This document shows positions 16,704-25,634 of a stretch of 64,000 nucleotides of DNA, piece after piece. Every line of letters starts with the position of its first letter. The stretch's first letter is position 1. Source of the stretch: Planctomycetota bacterium. GTDB lineage: Bacteria; Planctomycetota; Planctomycetia; Planctomycetales; Planctomycetaceae. The stretch spans positions 38,876 to 102,875 of the forward strand of contig JAQBVJ010000007.1 of NCBI GenBank assembly GCA_027623235.1. Reading direction: 5' to 3'. Under the pieces are notes generated by a model, which saw only the letters and a program-made list of their open reading frames with translations, searched no databases and was not told the DNA's origin. A program made the position numbers and the translations under genes.

Positions 16704-18448
16704 GCACGTTGCCAGACAAGCTGACTTGCGGGAACGGGCACACGTTCTCTCTGCCCGACGAGGCGGGATCCGACGAAGAGATTCCGTGCCCGGAATGCGG
16801 AGAATCCGTGCCGCGAGCTGCGAAACGGGAGTCACGCACGGGAGGCAAAGGCCGCAGTCTGTGGGCCGTCATGCAAAGTGGTGGTGAGCCAGCGGACACG
16901 GTCGAATCGAAAAACGAAACCCCCTCAGTGAAGACGGCAACTCCTGCGGCAAAGTCGAAATGGAATGTTGTCGAGCCTGCAAGCGATGTTTCAACGGAAG
17001 GCGATTCCGATGCCGACGCGTCGGAACAAGTCGACATTGAATTCCGTGAAACCGAGTCCTCGCCGGAGAACTCTCAGGAAGAACGTCCACGCGGTTTGTG
17101 GGCGATGATGGGACAGGGGCCGCAGACAATATCGCCGGTCGAATCATCCCCGAACAACGCGGATGAGGTCCGCGAAACGGCGGACGATGAAGGAGCGAGT
17201 CTCGAAGAACTGCTGGACGGCGATGGCGATTTCGAAGTGCGCCGCGGATCCGATGGAGAAGTCCCGACTTCGGCGGGCGAATCTCGACCGCCGAGAGACA
17301 CACGCTCGAGTTCCGAACCGAATGGACTCAACACGAGTCGGGATGATTCCGAAGACGACCTTCTCAGTGACGACCTTCTCAGTGACGACCAGGAAGAAGA
17401 AGACGGCTGGGAAGTCGATGAGTACGACGAAGACGACGCCGAGTCGGTCGCGGCCACATCTCTCGCTGGATCAGCCATCGAGGTTCCATTGCCGGACGGG
17501 CCCGTCGTCATTCCGGGAGCCCAAACGGCCGTGCTGGCTCTTGGCTTCGGCGTGGCTGCGTTTGTGTTTGCCGGCCTCAATCTGCTGCCGGAATTCTGGG
17601 CGAAGATTCCCTCGTCCGTCGCCGGGCTCGCGGCACTCGTTTGGGGTTACCAGTCGCTCAACGAAAGCCGCCGGTCTGTGGATCGAGCCAGGCTGCAATT
17701 GATGGCGGGTGCCGGACTGGCGTGCGGCCTGATCGGCATGTTCGCCGGACCGCTGGCACTGAACGCGGTTGGCGATGGCTGGCGCGAGGAACAACTGCGC
17801 GGTGCGATCACAAAAAACCTGAAGGCGATTGGTGAGGGTGTCGAGGTTTTCTACGAGCAACACGGAGCGTTTCCGAGGGCGACGTACGTTGTCGACGGAA
17901 ACGTTGACGTGCCAATGCACAGCTGGATGTCGGCTCTGCTGCCACACATGGGCTACAACGAGCTCGCGCTGGGCATTGATCGGAAAAAGCCCTACGACGA
18001 TCCCGCAAACTTCAACGCGATGAGCACGATCGTGCCGACGTTTCTCGTTCCCAACGTCGACCATCAGCCGACACTGCGAGGGCTCGCCACAGCTCACTTT
18101 GCCGGTGTCGGCGGCGAGACGCTGACCGATGCCGGTCAGGTGGACGTCGGTGTTTTTTCCCGCGGAATGACCATCACGCGGGACATGCTCACCGACGGAG
18201 CCTCGCAGACCATGCTGGCGGGCGAGATCACTCGGGCACTGCCGGCCTGGGGCGAACCGGGCAACTGGCGAACGATCGGCCGCGGTCTCAACCGGCAGGT
18301 TTCGGGCTTCGGCAACTCGGCCGGTACGGGAGCTCATTTTCTGATGGCCGACGGCAGCGTGAAGTTCTTTCCCAACTCTACGTCGCGGGATGTTCTGGTC
18401 CGGCTGAGCACTCGGAACGGCGGCGATCCGGTTGCCGTTCCGGAATAG
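16700..18448 (+). CDS. Zinc-ribbon membrane protein with C-terminal DUF1559-like domain
   Basis: The 582-residue protein starts with a Cys-rich ribbon (LTCGNGHTFSL then EIPCPECGES, residues about 8-35). Next come about 230 residues of acidic, low-complexity sequence, including an exact 15-base duplication (17354-17383, giving DDLLSDDLLSDD). Two or three membrane helices lie near residues 275-350 (ALGFGVAAFVFAGLNLLP and LMAGAGLACGLIGMFAGPLA). The outer domain ends with GAHFLMADGSVKFFP, the signature of the DUF1559 (pilin-like, H-X9-DG) family. ATG 16700 overlaps the previous stop by ATGA; the open frame upstream of it is a shadow. Its role is unknown. The layout suggests a cytoplasmic sensor or scaffold part linked to an external pilin-like domain. 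Confidence 0.75.
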   Translation: MSTLPDKLTCGNGHTFSLPDEAGSDEEIPCPECGESVPRAAKRESRTGGKGRSLWAVMQSGGEPADTVESKNETPSVKTATPAAKSKWNVVEPASDVSTEGDSDADASEQVDIEFRETESSPENSQEERPRGLWAMMGQGPQTISPVESSPNNADEVRETADDEGASLEELLDGDGDFEVRRGSDGEVPTSAGESRPPRDTRSSSEPNGLNTSRDDSEDDLLSDDLLSDDQEEEDGWEVDEYDEDDAESVAATSLAGSAIEVPLPDGPVVIPGAQTAVLALGFGVAAFVFAGLNLLPEFWAKIPSSVAGLAALVWGYQSLNESRRSVDRARLQLMAGAGLACGLIGMFAGPLALNAVGDGWREEQLRGAITKNLKAIGEGVEVFYEQHGAFPRATYVVDGNVDVPMHSWMSALLPHMGYNELALGIDRKKPYDDPANFNAMSTIVPTFLVPNVDHQPTLRGLATAHFAGVGGETLTDAGQVDVGVFSRGMTITRDMLTDGASQTMLAGEITRALPAWGEPGNWRTIGRGLNRQVSGFGNSAGTGAHFLMADGSVKFFPNSTSRDVLVRLSTRNGGDPVAVPE

Positions 18449-18659
18449 GCACTGGCTCAACACTCCAAACTGGCCGAGGGACCCTGTTCCGGCGGGACGG
18501 TATCCAATCCAGTTTGTTTTCGGAAATGAGGATTCGGAACCCGCCGCTTCACTTGTGGCAGCGTCAATCGGAACCTCACGCCGGATTCGTAGCCCAGCGA
18601 AAAATAAGACACCTTGGAAACGGTGGTCTTGGAAATCTCGTTTTTCCTCCGGAATCTTC

Positions 18660-19799
18660 CTATTCCGAGTCCGGACGCGGGATCAGGTCCATCGTGATTG
18701 TTTTCTTCGCACCCTCGCGCCAGACCACCAGGCTGACCGTTTTCCCCACTGGAGAAAGACTGACCAGATTGATCAGGTGGCTTTCGTCGCGCACTTCCCG
18801 GCCGTCGAACTGCAGCACGACGTCGTTGTACATGAGCTGAGCCCTGGCAGCGGGAGTATTCGGGTAGACCTCAAGAACTCGGGCGCCGGAGACGCGGAAC
18901 AGGTCGAGTGCTCTGGCGGTTTCGAAGTCGAATTCCGAATCGAGTTTGACTCCAAGGTAGGCGCGTTTGACCTCACCGTATTCAAGCAGGTGGTCCGCGA
19001 CGTGGTGGACGAGGTTGCTGGGGATGCTGAATCCGATTCCCTCGTTGCCGCCATGAGTCGACGCGATGGCCGTGTTGATCCCGATGAGCTGGCCTTTGAG
19101 ATTGATGAGCGGTCCGCCGCTGTTGCCCGGGTTGATCGCCGCGTCGGTCTGCAGGAAGTCCTGATTGATGACGCTGGTTTTCGCACCGATGCCGAGCGAG
19201 CTGCGGCCGCGGGCACTGATGATGCCCATCGTGACGGACTGGCTCAGCCCGAACGGACTTCCGCAGGCCAGCACGATGTTGCCGATTTCAATCTGGTCCG
19301 AGTCGCCCCAGCGGACGGAATTTACGTTCGTTGAGTCAATTTCCATCACCGCGACATCGCTGTAAGGATCTTCCCAGACACGCGTCGGGTTGATGACTCG
19401 CCCATCGTGAATATGAATCGCGATCTGATCGAGCTTCGGCAGCGCGTCGTGAATGACGTGGCGGTTTGTGACGACGTAGTTTCCGCTTCGCTTCGGGCTG
19501 GTGATGATGACACCGGACCCGGTTTCCTCAACACGGCCTCGCGAGGCAACTCGGCGAATGCTCTGAATGTGGACGACGCAGGGCATCACCACTTTCGAGA
19601 TCTTCGCGAGGAATTCGCTGGTCTCGGCGAGCGACGAGGTTTCGGCATCGAGCTCGCGGTAGATCGCGTCCACTTCGGTTTTCGAAATGGAGTCTGCCTG
19701 GGCAGCACCCGAAGTGCCGAGTGATGCGATGCCGGCACCAAAGCCGATGCCGGCTCCCAGTACAGCGGCGATTGTCAGGGTCGAACGAAGCGTACTCAT
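18660..19799 (-). CDS. HtrA/DegP-type serine protease (S1C) with one PDZ domain
   Basis: The 379-residue protease has an N-terminal hydrophobic signal or anchor (TIAAVLGAGIGFGAGIASL). The catalytic triad is visible: His114 in TNRHVIHDA, Asp148 in YSDVAVME and Ser227 in INPGNSGGPL. A single C-terminal PDZ domain follows (from about residue 285, with ARVLEVYPNTPAARAQLM and LQFDGREV). Family members degrade or refold damaged envelope proteins. It is downstream of the DksA-like gene on the same strand (52-bp gap) and converges with the DUF1559 gene. Confidence 0.93.
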   Translation of the reverse strand: MSTLRSTLTIAAVLGAGIGFGAGIASLGTSGAAQADSISKTEVDAIYRELDAETSSLAETSEFLAKISKVVMPCVVHIQSIRRVASRGRVEETGSGVIITSPKRSGNYVVTNRHVIHDALPKLDQIAIHIHDGRVINPTRVWEDPYSDVAVMEIDSTNVNSVRWGDSDQIEIGNIVLACGSPFGLSQSVTMGIISARGRSSLGIGAKTSVINQDFLQTDAAINPGNSGGPLINLKGQLIGINTAIASTHGGNEGIGFSIPSNLVHHVADHLLEYGEVKRAYLGVKLDSEFDFETARALDLFRVSGARVLEVYPNTPAARAQLMYNDVVLQFDGREVRDESHLINLVSLSPVGKTVSLVVWREGAKKTITMDLIPRPDSE

Positions 19800-19851
19800 G
19801 ACTGATCCCTCCCGGAGCAGTTGTCTGCCGCGGTCAACAGTTGATTCACGT

Positions 19852-20295
19852 TCAACGATCGATGTTTAAATCGTCGATGGTCAGTTCCCGGTCGCTTTCA
19901 AAACGGCCTTCGTATTCGCAGGCGCCGCTCCAGTCGACTTCACCGCCGCCGGAACGGCCGATTTCTTCGTCATCCCGCTGACAGGTCACACAAAGAACGC
20001 TGAAGGGCAACGCCTGGAGCCGGGCAATCGGAATATTCGTGTCGCAACGCTCGCAGACTCCGTACCGTCCCTCACGAATCATGAGGATTGCCCGCTCGCA
20101 GAATCGCAGTTCGCGGGTTTCCAGCGACGCCAGTTGCGAGTTCAGTTCGCTCGCTGCACCGTCGCTTGCCGCATCACACAGATCGCCGACGTCGGTCGGA
20201 GCCGGTTTCTTGTCGCCGTTGAGCTTGTCCCGCAAAGTCTCTCGCCGCGAGGTCAACCGCTGGTGAAGCCGAAGCAGTGCGTCTTTTCTGGACAT
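19852..20295 (-). CDS. TraR/DksA-type zinc-finger protein
   Basis: The 147-residue protein has an N-terminal coiled coil and the C4 zinc finger of the DksA/TraR family (CERCDTNIPIARLQALPF, then CVTCQ). DksA proteins bind the RNA polymerase secondary channel and modulate transcription, often with ppGpp. The acidic pair at the coiled-coil tip of classical DksA is not clearly conserved (DAASDGAASELN), so this may be a divergent member. About 45 acidic C-terminal residues follow the finger. It lies upstream of the htrA gene and divergent from the Fur gene. Confidence 0.85.
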   Translation of the reverse strand: MSRKDALLRLHQRLTSRRETLRDKLNGDKKPAPTDVGDLCDAASDGAASELNSQLASLETRELRFCERAILMIREGRYGVCERCDTNIPIARLQALPFSVLCVTCQRDDEEIGRSGGGEVDWSGACEYEGRFESDRELTIDDLNIDR

Positions 20296-20625
20296 GGCGT
20301 TTTCCTGAGGGTGCCTTCTGCTCGCCCGTCCCGCACAAGTGATACAACCGTCTGTTTCTGGCGGGAGGAGCCATCGAACTATACGTCCGGTTTTCCGGGC
20401 GCCTGCTGCCGTGTCGGACTTTCCGGAGAGTTCACCTCACAGCCGCCGCCCGATTCGGCAGGCGCCGCAGAACCGTTTTGACTGGTGGAGAGGCCGAGGC
20501 TCAGTTCTTTCTGCAGCGAACGGCCAGAGAAGGTGACCTTCGGCCTGGTTTGTGTATAAACCGTGCTGTCTGGTGATTTTCAGATTCTGCAATTCGAAAC
20601 TGGCCACCTGCCAGCGGAGCGCCGC
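20296..20625. other. 330-bp divergent promoter region between the DksA-like and fur genes
   Basis: No gene is convincing on either strand. The region separates the minus-strand DksA-like start (20295) from the plus-strand Fur start (20626), so both promoters should lie here. No clear Fur box or sigma-70 consensus was seen. Confidence 0.4.
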
Positions 20626-21129
20626 GTGAGCGACCTCAGTCAACTTTCCCACGATCCCGATTTCTCGCCGGTCGAGAAGTTTCGAGAATTTCTGCTGACG
20701 AAGAATCTGCGGACGACTCGTGAGCGGGAGATCATCGTCGACGAAGTGTTCTCCGATCACGAGCACTTTGATACGGACGAAATCGTCGCCCGGCTTGGAA
20801 ATCGCACGGACAGCAAGCGAGTCAGCCGGTCGTCCGTTTACCGCACGCTCGATCTGATGGAGCAGGCCGGGCTGCTCCGTAAAGTCGCTCGCCCCAACGG
20901 CCGCGAAGTTTACGAGCACGATTACGGGTACCCTCAGCACGACCACATGATTTGCGCCAAGTGCGGCGAGCTGATCGAGTTTCACAACGACGAGATCTCG
21001 GAGCTCATCGAAAAGATCGCTTCGGCCGAGGGATTCTTGAGAACCGGCCACCGCCTGGAAGTTTACGGCACGTGTGAATCCTGCCGCCGCGGCCCGCGCC
21101 GCAAAATCAGCAAACTGGATTTGATCTGA
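20626..21129 (+). CDS. Fur-family metal-responsive repressor
   Basis: The 167-residue DNA-binding protein belongs to the Fur/PerR/Zur family. The winged-helix domain (about 20-100) includes LRTTREREIIVDEVF and SRSSVYRTLDLMEQAGLL. The metal-binding part has HDHMICAKCGELIEF with a CxxC pair and the C-terminal CESCRRG pair, together a structural zinc site. The GTG at 20626 was chosen because GGAG (20616-20619) lies six bases upstream; the open frame continues up to 20563. Which metal it senses cannot be told from the sequence. Confidence 0.9.
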   Translation: MSDLSQLSHDPDFSPVEKFREFLLTKNLRTTREREIIVDEVFSDHEHFDTDEIVARLGNRTDSKRVSRSSVYRTLDLMEQAGLLRKVARPNGREVYEHDYGYPQHDHMICAKCGELIEFHNDEISELIEKIASAEGFLRTGHRLEVYGTCESCRRGPRRKISKLDLI

Positions 21130-21183
21130 GTCGTCGCCGTTTTACCCGTCGCCACAGGCGAGGTTTGCTCCGCGACCTTGCTG

Positions 21184-22170
21184 TCACCCCAGCAGTTCCT
21201 GAATCTCTTCCGGAGTGAACGGCTTTGCGAGCCGAGCGCCGACCTGGCTCACGACTCGCGCGGCGGCGTGCGAGGCGAGGTGGCCGGCCTGCTTCCAGGT
21301 CAAGCCATTGGTGATGCCGTACAGAAGCCCGGCCGCGTACATGTCTCCCGCTCCGGTTGTGTCGACCGCCTCGACCGAAACGCCTTCGATCGGGATCAGC
21401 CGATTTCCTTCCATCAGGATCGACCCGTCCGGGCCGAGAGTCAGCGCGACGGCCGCGGCGCGATCGTGAATAAACTTCGCACAGTCCGCCGGATCGTGAA
21501 GCTGCGTTAAGGCTCGCGCTTCTTCGAGGTTGCAGAACAGCAGGTCGACTGGCCCGTCGATCAGTTCAAGAATCTCGTCGCGACACATGTTGACCACGAA
21601 GGGGTCTGACACTGTCAGCGCGACTTTGACTCCGTGCCGCACGGCGTACTCAATCGACTTGAGGGCTGCCGCTTTGGTGGACTCACCGGCGAAGAGGTAG
21701 CCCTCGATGTAGATGTACTCGGCCTTGCGGATTTCTTCCTCGTCAATGTCGTCCGGCGAAAGCGTTCCGGACACTGCCACGGTCGTCAGCATCGTTCGCT
21801 GCGCGTCGTCGGTGATCAGGACGACGCAGGTTCCTGACTGACCTTCGCTGGCCGGCGGCACCTCGATCGCCACGCCGAGATCCCGCATGTCCTGCAGGAA
21901 GAAGTTGCCCACCTCATCGTCTGCGACCTTGCCGGCGAACGCGCCTGTGCCGCCAAACTGAGCGACGCCGATCACCGTATTTGCGGCCGAGCCGCCGGCA
22001 CCCCGGCTCAGCGGAATCCCATCCAGCGCCGCGAGGACACGCTGCTGAGTCGCCTCATCGATCAGCGTCATGAAGCCTTTTGAAAAATCCAGTTTCTCAA
22101 GAATCTCGTCGCTGACCTGCGCCTGAATATCGACGAGGGCGTTTCCAATTCCGTAAACGTTGCAGGTCAT
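21184..22170 (-). CDS. PfkB-family sugar/adenosine kinase
   Basis: The 328-residue enzyme has the ribokinase-fold signatures: [16 protein letters not shown] near residue 60 (signature 1) and [18 protein letters not shown] near 265 (signature 2, with the catalytic Asp). The start ([15 protein letters not shown]) and overall pattern resemble bacterial adenosine kinases, which make AMP from adenosine; that would pair well with apt elsewhere in the window, but fructokinase-like activity cannot be excluded. It faces the Fur gene convergently and ends 54 bp from its stop. Confidence 0.88.
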   Translation of the reverse strand: MTCNVYGIGNALVDIQAQVSDEILEKLDFSKGFMTLIDEATQQRVLAALDGIPLSRGAGGSAANTVIGVAQFGGTGAFAGKVADDEVGNFFLQDMRDLGVAIEVPPASEGQSGTCVVLITDDAQRTMLTTVAVSGTLSPDDIDEEEIRKAEYIYIEGYLFAGESTKAAALKSIEYAVRHGVKVALTVSDPFVVNMCRDEILELIDGPVDLLFCNLEEARALTQLHDPADCAKFIHDRAAAVALTLGPDGSILMEGNRLIPIEGVSVEAVDTTGAGDMYAAGLLYGITNGLTWKQAGHLASHAAARVVSQVGARLAKPFTPEEIQELLG

Positions 22171-22195
22171 GAGGGGCTTTCATTCTGAGTGTTCT

Positions 22196-22322
22196 TGCCT
22201 GGCAGACTCTGACGCAAAAGTCGCTCAGACGCAGAGGATGCGCAAGAACGAACGACCGAATCTTTGCGCGTCCTCTGCGACTTCGTGCTTCTGCGACTTC
22301 GCGCCTCTGCGTCAAGATGAGC
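22196..22322. repeat. Degenerate repeat of 'ctctgcg-acttcg' type
   Basis: The gap between two minus-strand genes is filled with repeats of CTCTGCGACTTCG, TTCTGCGACTTCG and CGCCTCTGCGTCAAGA, plus their partial complement (CGCAGAGGATGCGCAAGAAC) at the left side, so the block can fold on itself. Similar CTCTGCG arrays occur between genes in many bacteria. No gene is seen in it. Confidence 0.6.
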
Positions 22323-22328
22323 ACAAGC

Positions 22329-22895
22329 CTATTTAACGAGCCGGCTGATTTCTTTGAACTCTGGCGCGGCGGCGGTCTGGCAAAGCTCGAAAAGAATCGA
22401 CTCAGTCGTCGTGATGACGGCTCCGGATTCGGCCATGCGCTGCAGCGCGACTTCGTAATCGAACGATCGGCGGCTGCTCACGGCGTCGGCCGGGATGTAA
22501 ACGCGAAAGCCGTAGGCCAGCAGGTCGAGGGCCGTCTGCAGGATGCAGACGTGAGTCTCGATGCCGGCCACGATGACTCGCGAGCGACCGTCGGGTTCGT
22601 GACCGGACTCAGCCCAGTCGAGCGCGTTGAGGCAGCTGAAGTCGAGCTTCTCTGGAATTTTGCCTTCGAGATGCGCAGCGATTGCAGGGATCGTGGAGCC
22701 GAGCCCTTTCGGGTATTGCTCGGTGGCAGAGATCGGGATGCCAAGAATCTTTGCGCCGCTCATCAGCTTGACGCAGTTCTCGATGACGTCCTCGATTTCG
22801 TCGATCACCGGGACGAATTTCTCCTGCATATCGACGATCAGGAGTCGCGTGTCTTCCCGGGAAGCGAGTTCGAGGCTGCGGGGGAGGTTTGGCAT
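22329..22895 (-). CDS. Isochorismatase-like cysteine hydrolase
   Basis: The 188-residue hydrolase of the isochorismatase/nicotinamidase superfamily has its expected catalytic residues: Asp in LLIVDMQEKF, Lys in KIPEKLDFS and Cys in VAGIETHVCILQTALDL. The cis-peptide motif (VIVAGIETHVC) is intact. Relatives include hydrolases annotated as ycaC-type proteins, and the substrate here is unknown. It is the last gene of the hisC-vsr operon (12 bp after vsr). Just downstream of its stop lies the CTCTGCG repeat. Confidence 0.85.
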   Translation of the reverse strand: MPNLPRSLELASREDTRLLIVDMQEKFVPVIDEIEDVIENCVKLMSGAKILGIPISATEQYPKGLGSTIPAIAAHLEGKIPEKLDFSCLNALDWAESGHEPDGRSRVIVAGIETHVCILQTALDLLAYGFRVYIPADAVSSRRSFDYEVALQRMAESGAVITTTESILFELCQTAAAPEFKEISRLVK

Positions 22896-22907
22896 GAAGG
22901 GATCATC

Positions 22908-23309
22908 CTAAAGAACGTTTTCCAGCAACTCCCGGAGTTTGTCTTCGTCTTTCGTTTCACATTCCCAGACGACGAGGACTCGCCACCCGAGTGCCGTGAG
23001 CTGCTGTTCGACTTCCGCGTGTCGCTCGACGTTGCGCTGGAATTTGTTCTTCCAGAACGCGACGCGGGATTTCGGAGTGTACGCAAACTGGCACTCGGGA
23101 TGCCGGTGCCAGAAACAGCCATGCACGAAAACGACCGTTTCGTACCTGGGCAGCACGATGTCCGGTTTGCCGGGCAAGTCTTTGCGGTGCAGCCGGAAGC
23201 GGTAGCCCATGCGGTGCAGAACGGACCGCACACGAACCTCGGGCTTCGTGTTTGCCCCGCGGATCCGTGACATGTTCCAGCTGCGGTGCTCTTTGGTGAG
23301 GCTGTCCAT
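22908..23309 (-). CDS. vsr: Very short patch repair endonuclease (Vsr)
   Basis: The 133-residue protein matches Vsr along its whole length: RSWNMSRIRGANTKPE, the catalytic GKPDIVLPRYETVVFVHGCF with the active-site Asp, WHRHPECQF, and the end WRVLVVWECETKDEDKL. Vsr nicks next to T:G mismatches that arise when 5-methylcytosine deaminates, starting short-patch repair. It normally travels with a cytosine-C5 methyltransferase (dcm type). None is present in this window. It sits between hisC and an isochorismatase-like gene with gaps of about 12 bp, a housekeeping-type setting rather than a restriction locus. Confidence 0.93.
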   Translation of the reverse strand: MDSLTKEHRSWNMSRIRGANTKPEVRVRSVLHRMGYRFRLHRKDLPGKPDIVLPRYETVVFVHGCFWHRHPECQFAYTPKSRVAFWKNKFQRNVERHAEVEQQLTALGWRVLVVWECETKDEDKLRELLENVL

Positions 23310-23321
23310 TCGCAGCTCCGG

Positions 23322-24395
23322 CTATTTGACGATGCTTGTCAGTTCGGCAAGAAACCGGTTGGTTTCCTCGTCCGTGCCGACCGTGATTCGCAACCCGGTG
23401 ATCTCTTCCCCGTCGAGTGCATCCGGGAACTTCATGAACCGGACAAGAATCTTTCGCGACTTCAGTGTCTGGTAAATCTCCTGATGAGATCGTTCCGGGT
23501 GAGTCGACCAGACGAAGTTGGCCTGGCTCTCGACCGCTTCGAACCCGAGTGACCGCAGTTCGGCCGTCAGCCTCGCGCGAGTCGCCCGGATTTTTCGAGT
23601 GTTCTTCCGCATCCAGTCCTGGTCCTGAATCGCCGCGGTGGCAGCGGCAATGGACAGCGTGTTGCAGTTGTAGCTGTCTTTGACTTTCCTCATGCCACTG
23701 ATGAGGTCCGGGTGAGCCACCGCAAAACCGAAACGGATGCCGGCCAGGCTGTACGACTTGCTCAGCGTCCGCGTGATGACAATCTGCCGGCCGAGGTCGG
23801 ACTGCAGGATCTGCCCTCGGTGCGGCTCGTCGGCAAAATCGCCGTACGCTTCATCGAGGACCAGGACTCCGTTCGGTGAGACGAGGTTGAGGATCTCGTC
23901 GCGCGACCACTCGTTGCCCGACGGAGAATTCGGATTCGGGACCAGGACCAGGCGGCTCTCATTGATGATCGGTCGGACTCGGTCGAAGTCCCACGACCAG
24001 TCCTTGTTGAGCTGCAGTCGTTGATGCCGCGCTCCCTGAATGTCGGCCAGCGTTTCGTACAGGATGTAGCTCGGGTAGGGGAACGAGACGAGGTCGCCGC
24101 CGTCCGCGAAGGACCGCATCAGAATCGTCAGGTTCTCGTCGCTGCCGTTCGCGGGCAGGATCCAATCGGCATCGACGTTGAAAAGGGCTCCCGCCGTCTC
24201 TCGAAATCTCGTGACCAGCGGATCGGGATAGATGTTGAGCTTCCCGGCGGCAGCGGCCGCAATGGCCTCGGCGACTCGTGGCGAGGGGGGATACGGATTC
24301 TCGTTCGTGTTGAGCTTGATCCAGCCGGTTTCCTGCGGCTGCTCGCCCGGCAGGTAGCCCTCGATTCGGTCAATTGCAGGACGAAACAGGCTCAT
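23322..24395 (-). CDS. hisC: Histidinol-phosphate aminotransferase
   Basis: The 357-residue PLP-dependent class I/II aminotransferase converts imidazole-acetol phosphate to histidinol phosphate. It has the HisC-type start (GWIKLNTNENPYPPSPRV), the PNPNSPSG block, and the PLP lysine in TRTLSKSYSLAGIRFGFAVA. The closing region has RFMKFPDALDGEEITGLRIT, as in HisC. It is first in a tight minus-strand operon with vsr and the isochorismatase-like gene, and no other his gene is near. The divergent plus-strand thioesterase gene begins 75 bp away. Confidence 0.92.
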   Translation of the reverse strand: MSLFRPAIDRIEGYLPGEQPQETGWIKLNTNENPYPPSPRVAEAIAAAAAGKLNIYPDPLVTRFRETAGALFNVDADWILPANGSDENLTILMRSFADGGDLVSFPYPSYILYETLADIQGARHQRLQLNKDWSWDFDRVRPIINESRLVLVPNPNSPSGNEWSRDEILNLVSPNGVLVLDEAYGDFADEPHRGQILQSDLGRQIVITRTLSKSYSLAGIRFGFAVAHPDLISGMRKVKDSYNCNTLSIAAATAAIQDQDWMRKNTRKIRATRARLTAELRSLGFEAVESQANFVWSTHPERSHQEIYQTLKSRKILVRFMKFPDALDGEEITGLRITVGTDEETNRFLAELTSIVK

Positions 24396-24470
24396 CGTGG
24401 TGCCTTGCGGGGTCGTTTGAGGTAGAAGTCGGAGAGCTTAATCGCGACACCAAATCTGAGGAACTGACTG

Positions 24471-24950
24471 ATGCCCGAACCCGAGATGACTCGCACTGAA
24501 GAGATTCCGACCGATGCCGAGCGAGCCTCGCCGTTTCTGGCTCAGCTGGGGGTCTCGCTGGCCGAGCGGAGTGAGGGGCACGCGGTCCTCGAACTGACGG
24601 TCGCGGAATCTCATCTGAGGACACGCGGGATCGCTCATGGCGGAGTCATCGCGTCTCTACTCGACACGGCCATGGGCGTGGCGGTTTCCACGAAAGTTCC
24701 CAAAGGCTGCTTTCCCGTGACGGCTCAGCTGAACGTCAACTTCATTCGACCTGCGTGGAACGGGGAGAAACTGCGAATTCTGGGTAACGTACGGCACTCA
24801 GGAAGGACGACTGCGGTCGCAGTGGGAGAAATTCGGACAAATGCTGACGTCCTTGTCGCGACCTCATCAGGCACGTTTTCTTTCGTCAACGATCCCGATC
24901 CTGCGTCGGAACTGCTGGTCCGGAAACGGGATACGCCGAGTCAAACTTGA
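24471..24950 (+). CDS. PaaI-type hotdog-fold thioesterase
   Basis: The 159-residue protein has the hotdog signature RGIAHGGVIASLLDTAMGVA, in which the His-Gly-Gly and Asp are catalytic in PaaI/4HBT thioesterases, followed by TAQLNVNFIRPAW and the final strand VATSSGTFSFV. Such enzymes hydrolyse aryl- or acyl-CoA thioesters, and the substrate is not evident. It is divergent from hisC. Confidence 0.88.
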   Translation: MPEPEMTRTEEIPTDAERASPFLAQLGVSLAERSEGHAVLELTVAESHLRTRGIAHGGVIASLLDTAMGVAVSTKVPKGCFPVTAQLNVNFIRPAWNGEKLRILGNVRHSGRTTAVAVGEIRTNADVLVATSSGTFSFVNDPDPASELLVRKRDTPSQT

Positions 24951-25131
24951 AGAGCGAAAGCAGTACGGTCGTCGACACGTCGCTTTCCAGAGAATTCCGT
25001 TCGATTGCGGGAATAATAAGGCTGGAAGCGGTACCTTGCTCCCACTTGACGCGTGAACGCTGAGGCCCTGCTGAAAGGGCCCCTCGCACAAGGTTTTACA
25101 ATTTTACAATTATTGGATTGAGGTTTTTGGA

Positions 25132-25371
25132 ATGAAGACTTTCCTGACGATGCTGAGTGCCATGCTGATGACTTTTGCAGTAATCGGCTGCGGTGGCGGA
25201 ACAGATGACGCTCCGGATGACACTCCGACAGCAGATGCCGATCACGAAGCGATGGCGCCGGGCGGTGCCCACGAAGCAGAAGGTGGCGAGGAAAAACCCG
25301 CTGAAGGCGGAGAAGCAAAGCCAGCTGAAGGTGGCGAGGAAAAGCCCGCTGAAGAAAAAGCCGCAGAGTAA
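25132..25371 (+). CDS. Small exported lipoprotein with acidic Ala/Pro/Glu/Lys repeats (79 aa)
   Basis: The 79-residue precursor has a lipoprotein signal (TMLSAMLMTFAVIGCGGG) with Cys20 as the predicted lipid-anchored residue. The mature part is a low-complexity tail of repeats GGEEKPAE, GGEAKPAE and so on, acidic and probably disordered. Its first 20 residues are nearly identical to those of the gene at 25635, so the two arose by duplication. AT-rich DNA (TTTTACAAT twice, 25094-25110) lies 20-40 bp upstream. A strong terminator follows at 25401. The function is unknown. Confidence 0.85.
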   Translation: MKTFLTMLSAMLMTFAVIGCGGGTDDAPDDTPTADADHEAMAPGGAHEAEGGEEKPAEGGEAKPAEGGEEKPAEEKAAE

Positions 25372-25400
25372 GCTGGCTCTGGCTCGGTGTTGAACGACGT

Positions 25401-25438
25401 AAGCTGCGGTGTCACCGGACATCGCGGCTTTTTTTTTG
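25401..25438 (+). terminator. Rho-independent terminator after lipoprotein 1
   Basis: A 13-bp stem (25401-25413 with 25418-25430, two G-U pairs as RNA) and a four-base loop precede a run of T residues. Confidence 0.9.
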
Positions 25439-25634
25439 TAGGCAAACGTTCAGACGATCTTGATTAAGAATCTCTGTGTCGACGGGATTTTTCGCAAATC
25501 GCAGGATTTTTCTTGCTGAGGGGAATTTCCAGGGGGCAATCGGTATCTTCACCCTGCCGGACGCGGGAGGACGATTGCGGCTCCATGGAGAGCCACTCGC
25601 AGCCGGGTTGTACAACTGTGATTAGGAGTTTCTG

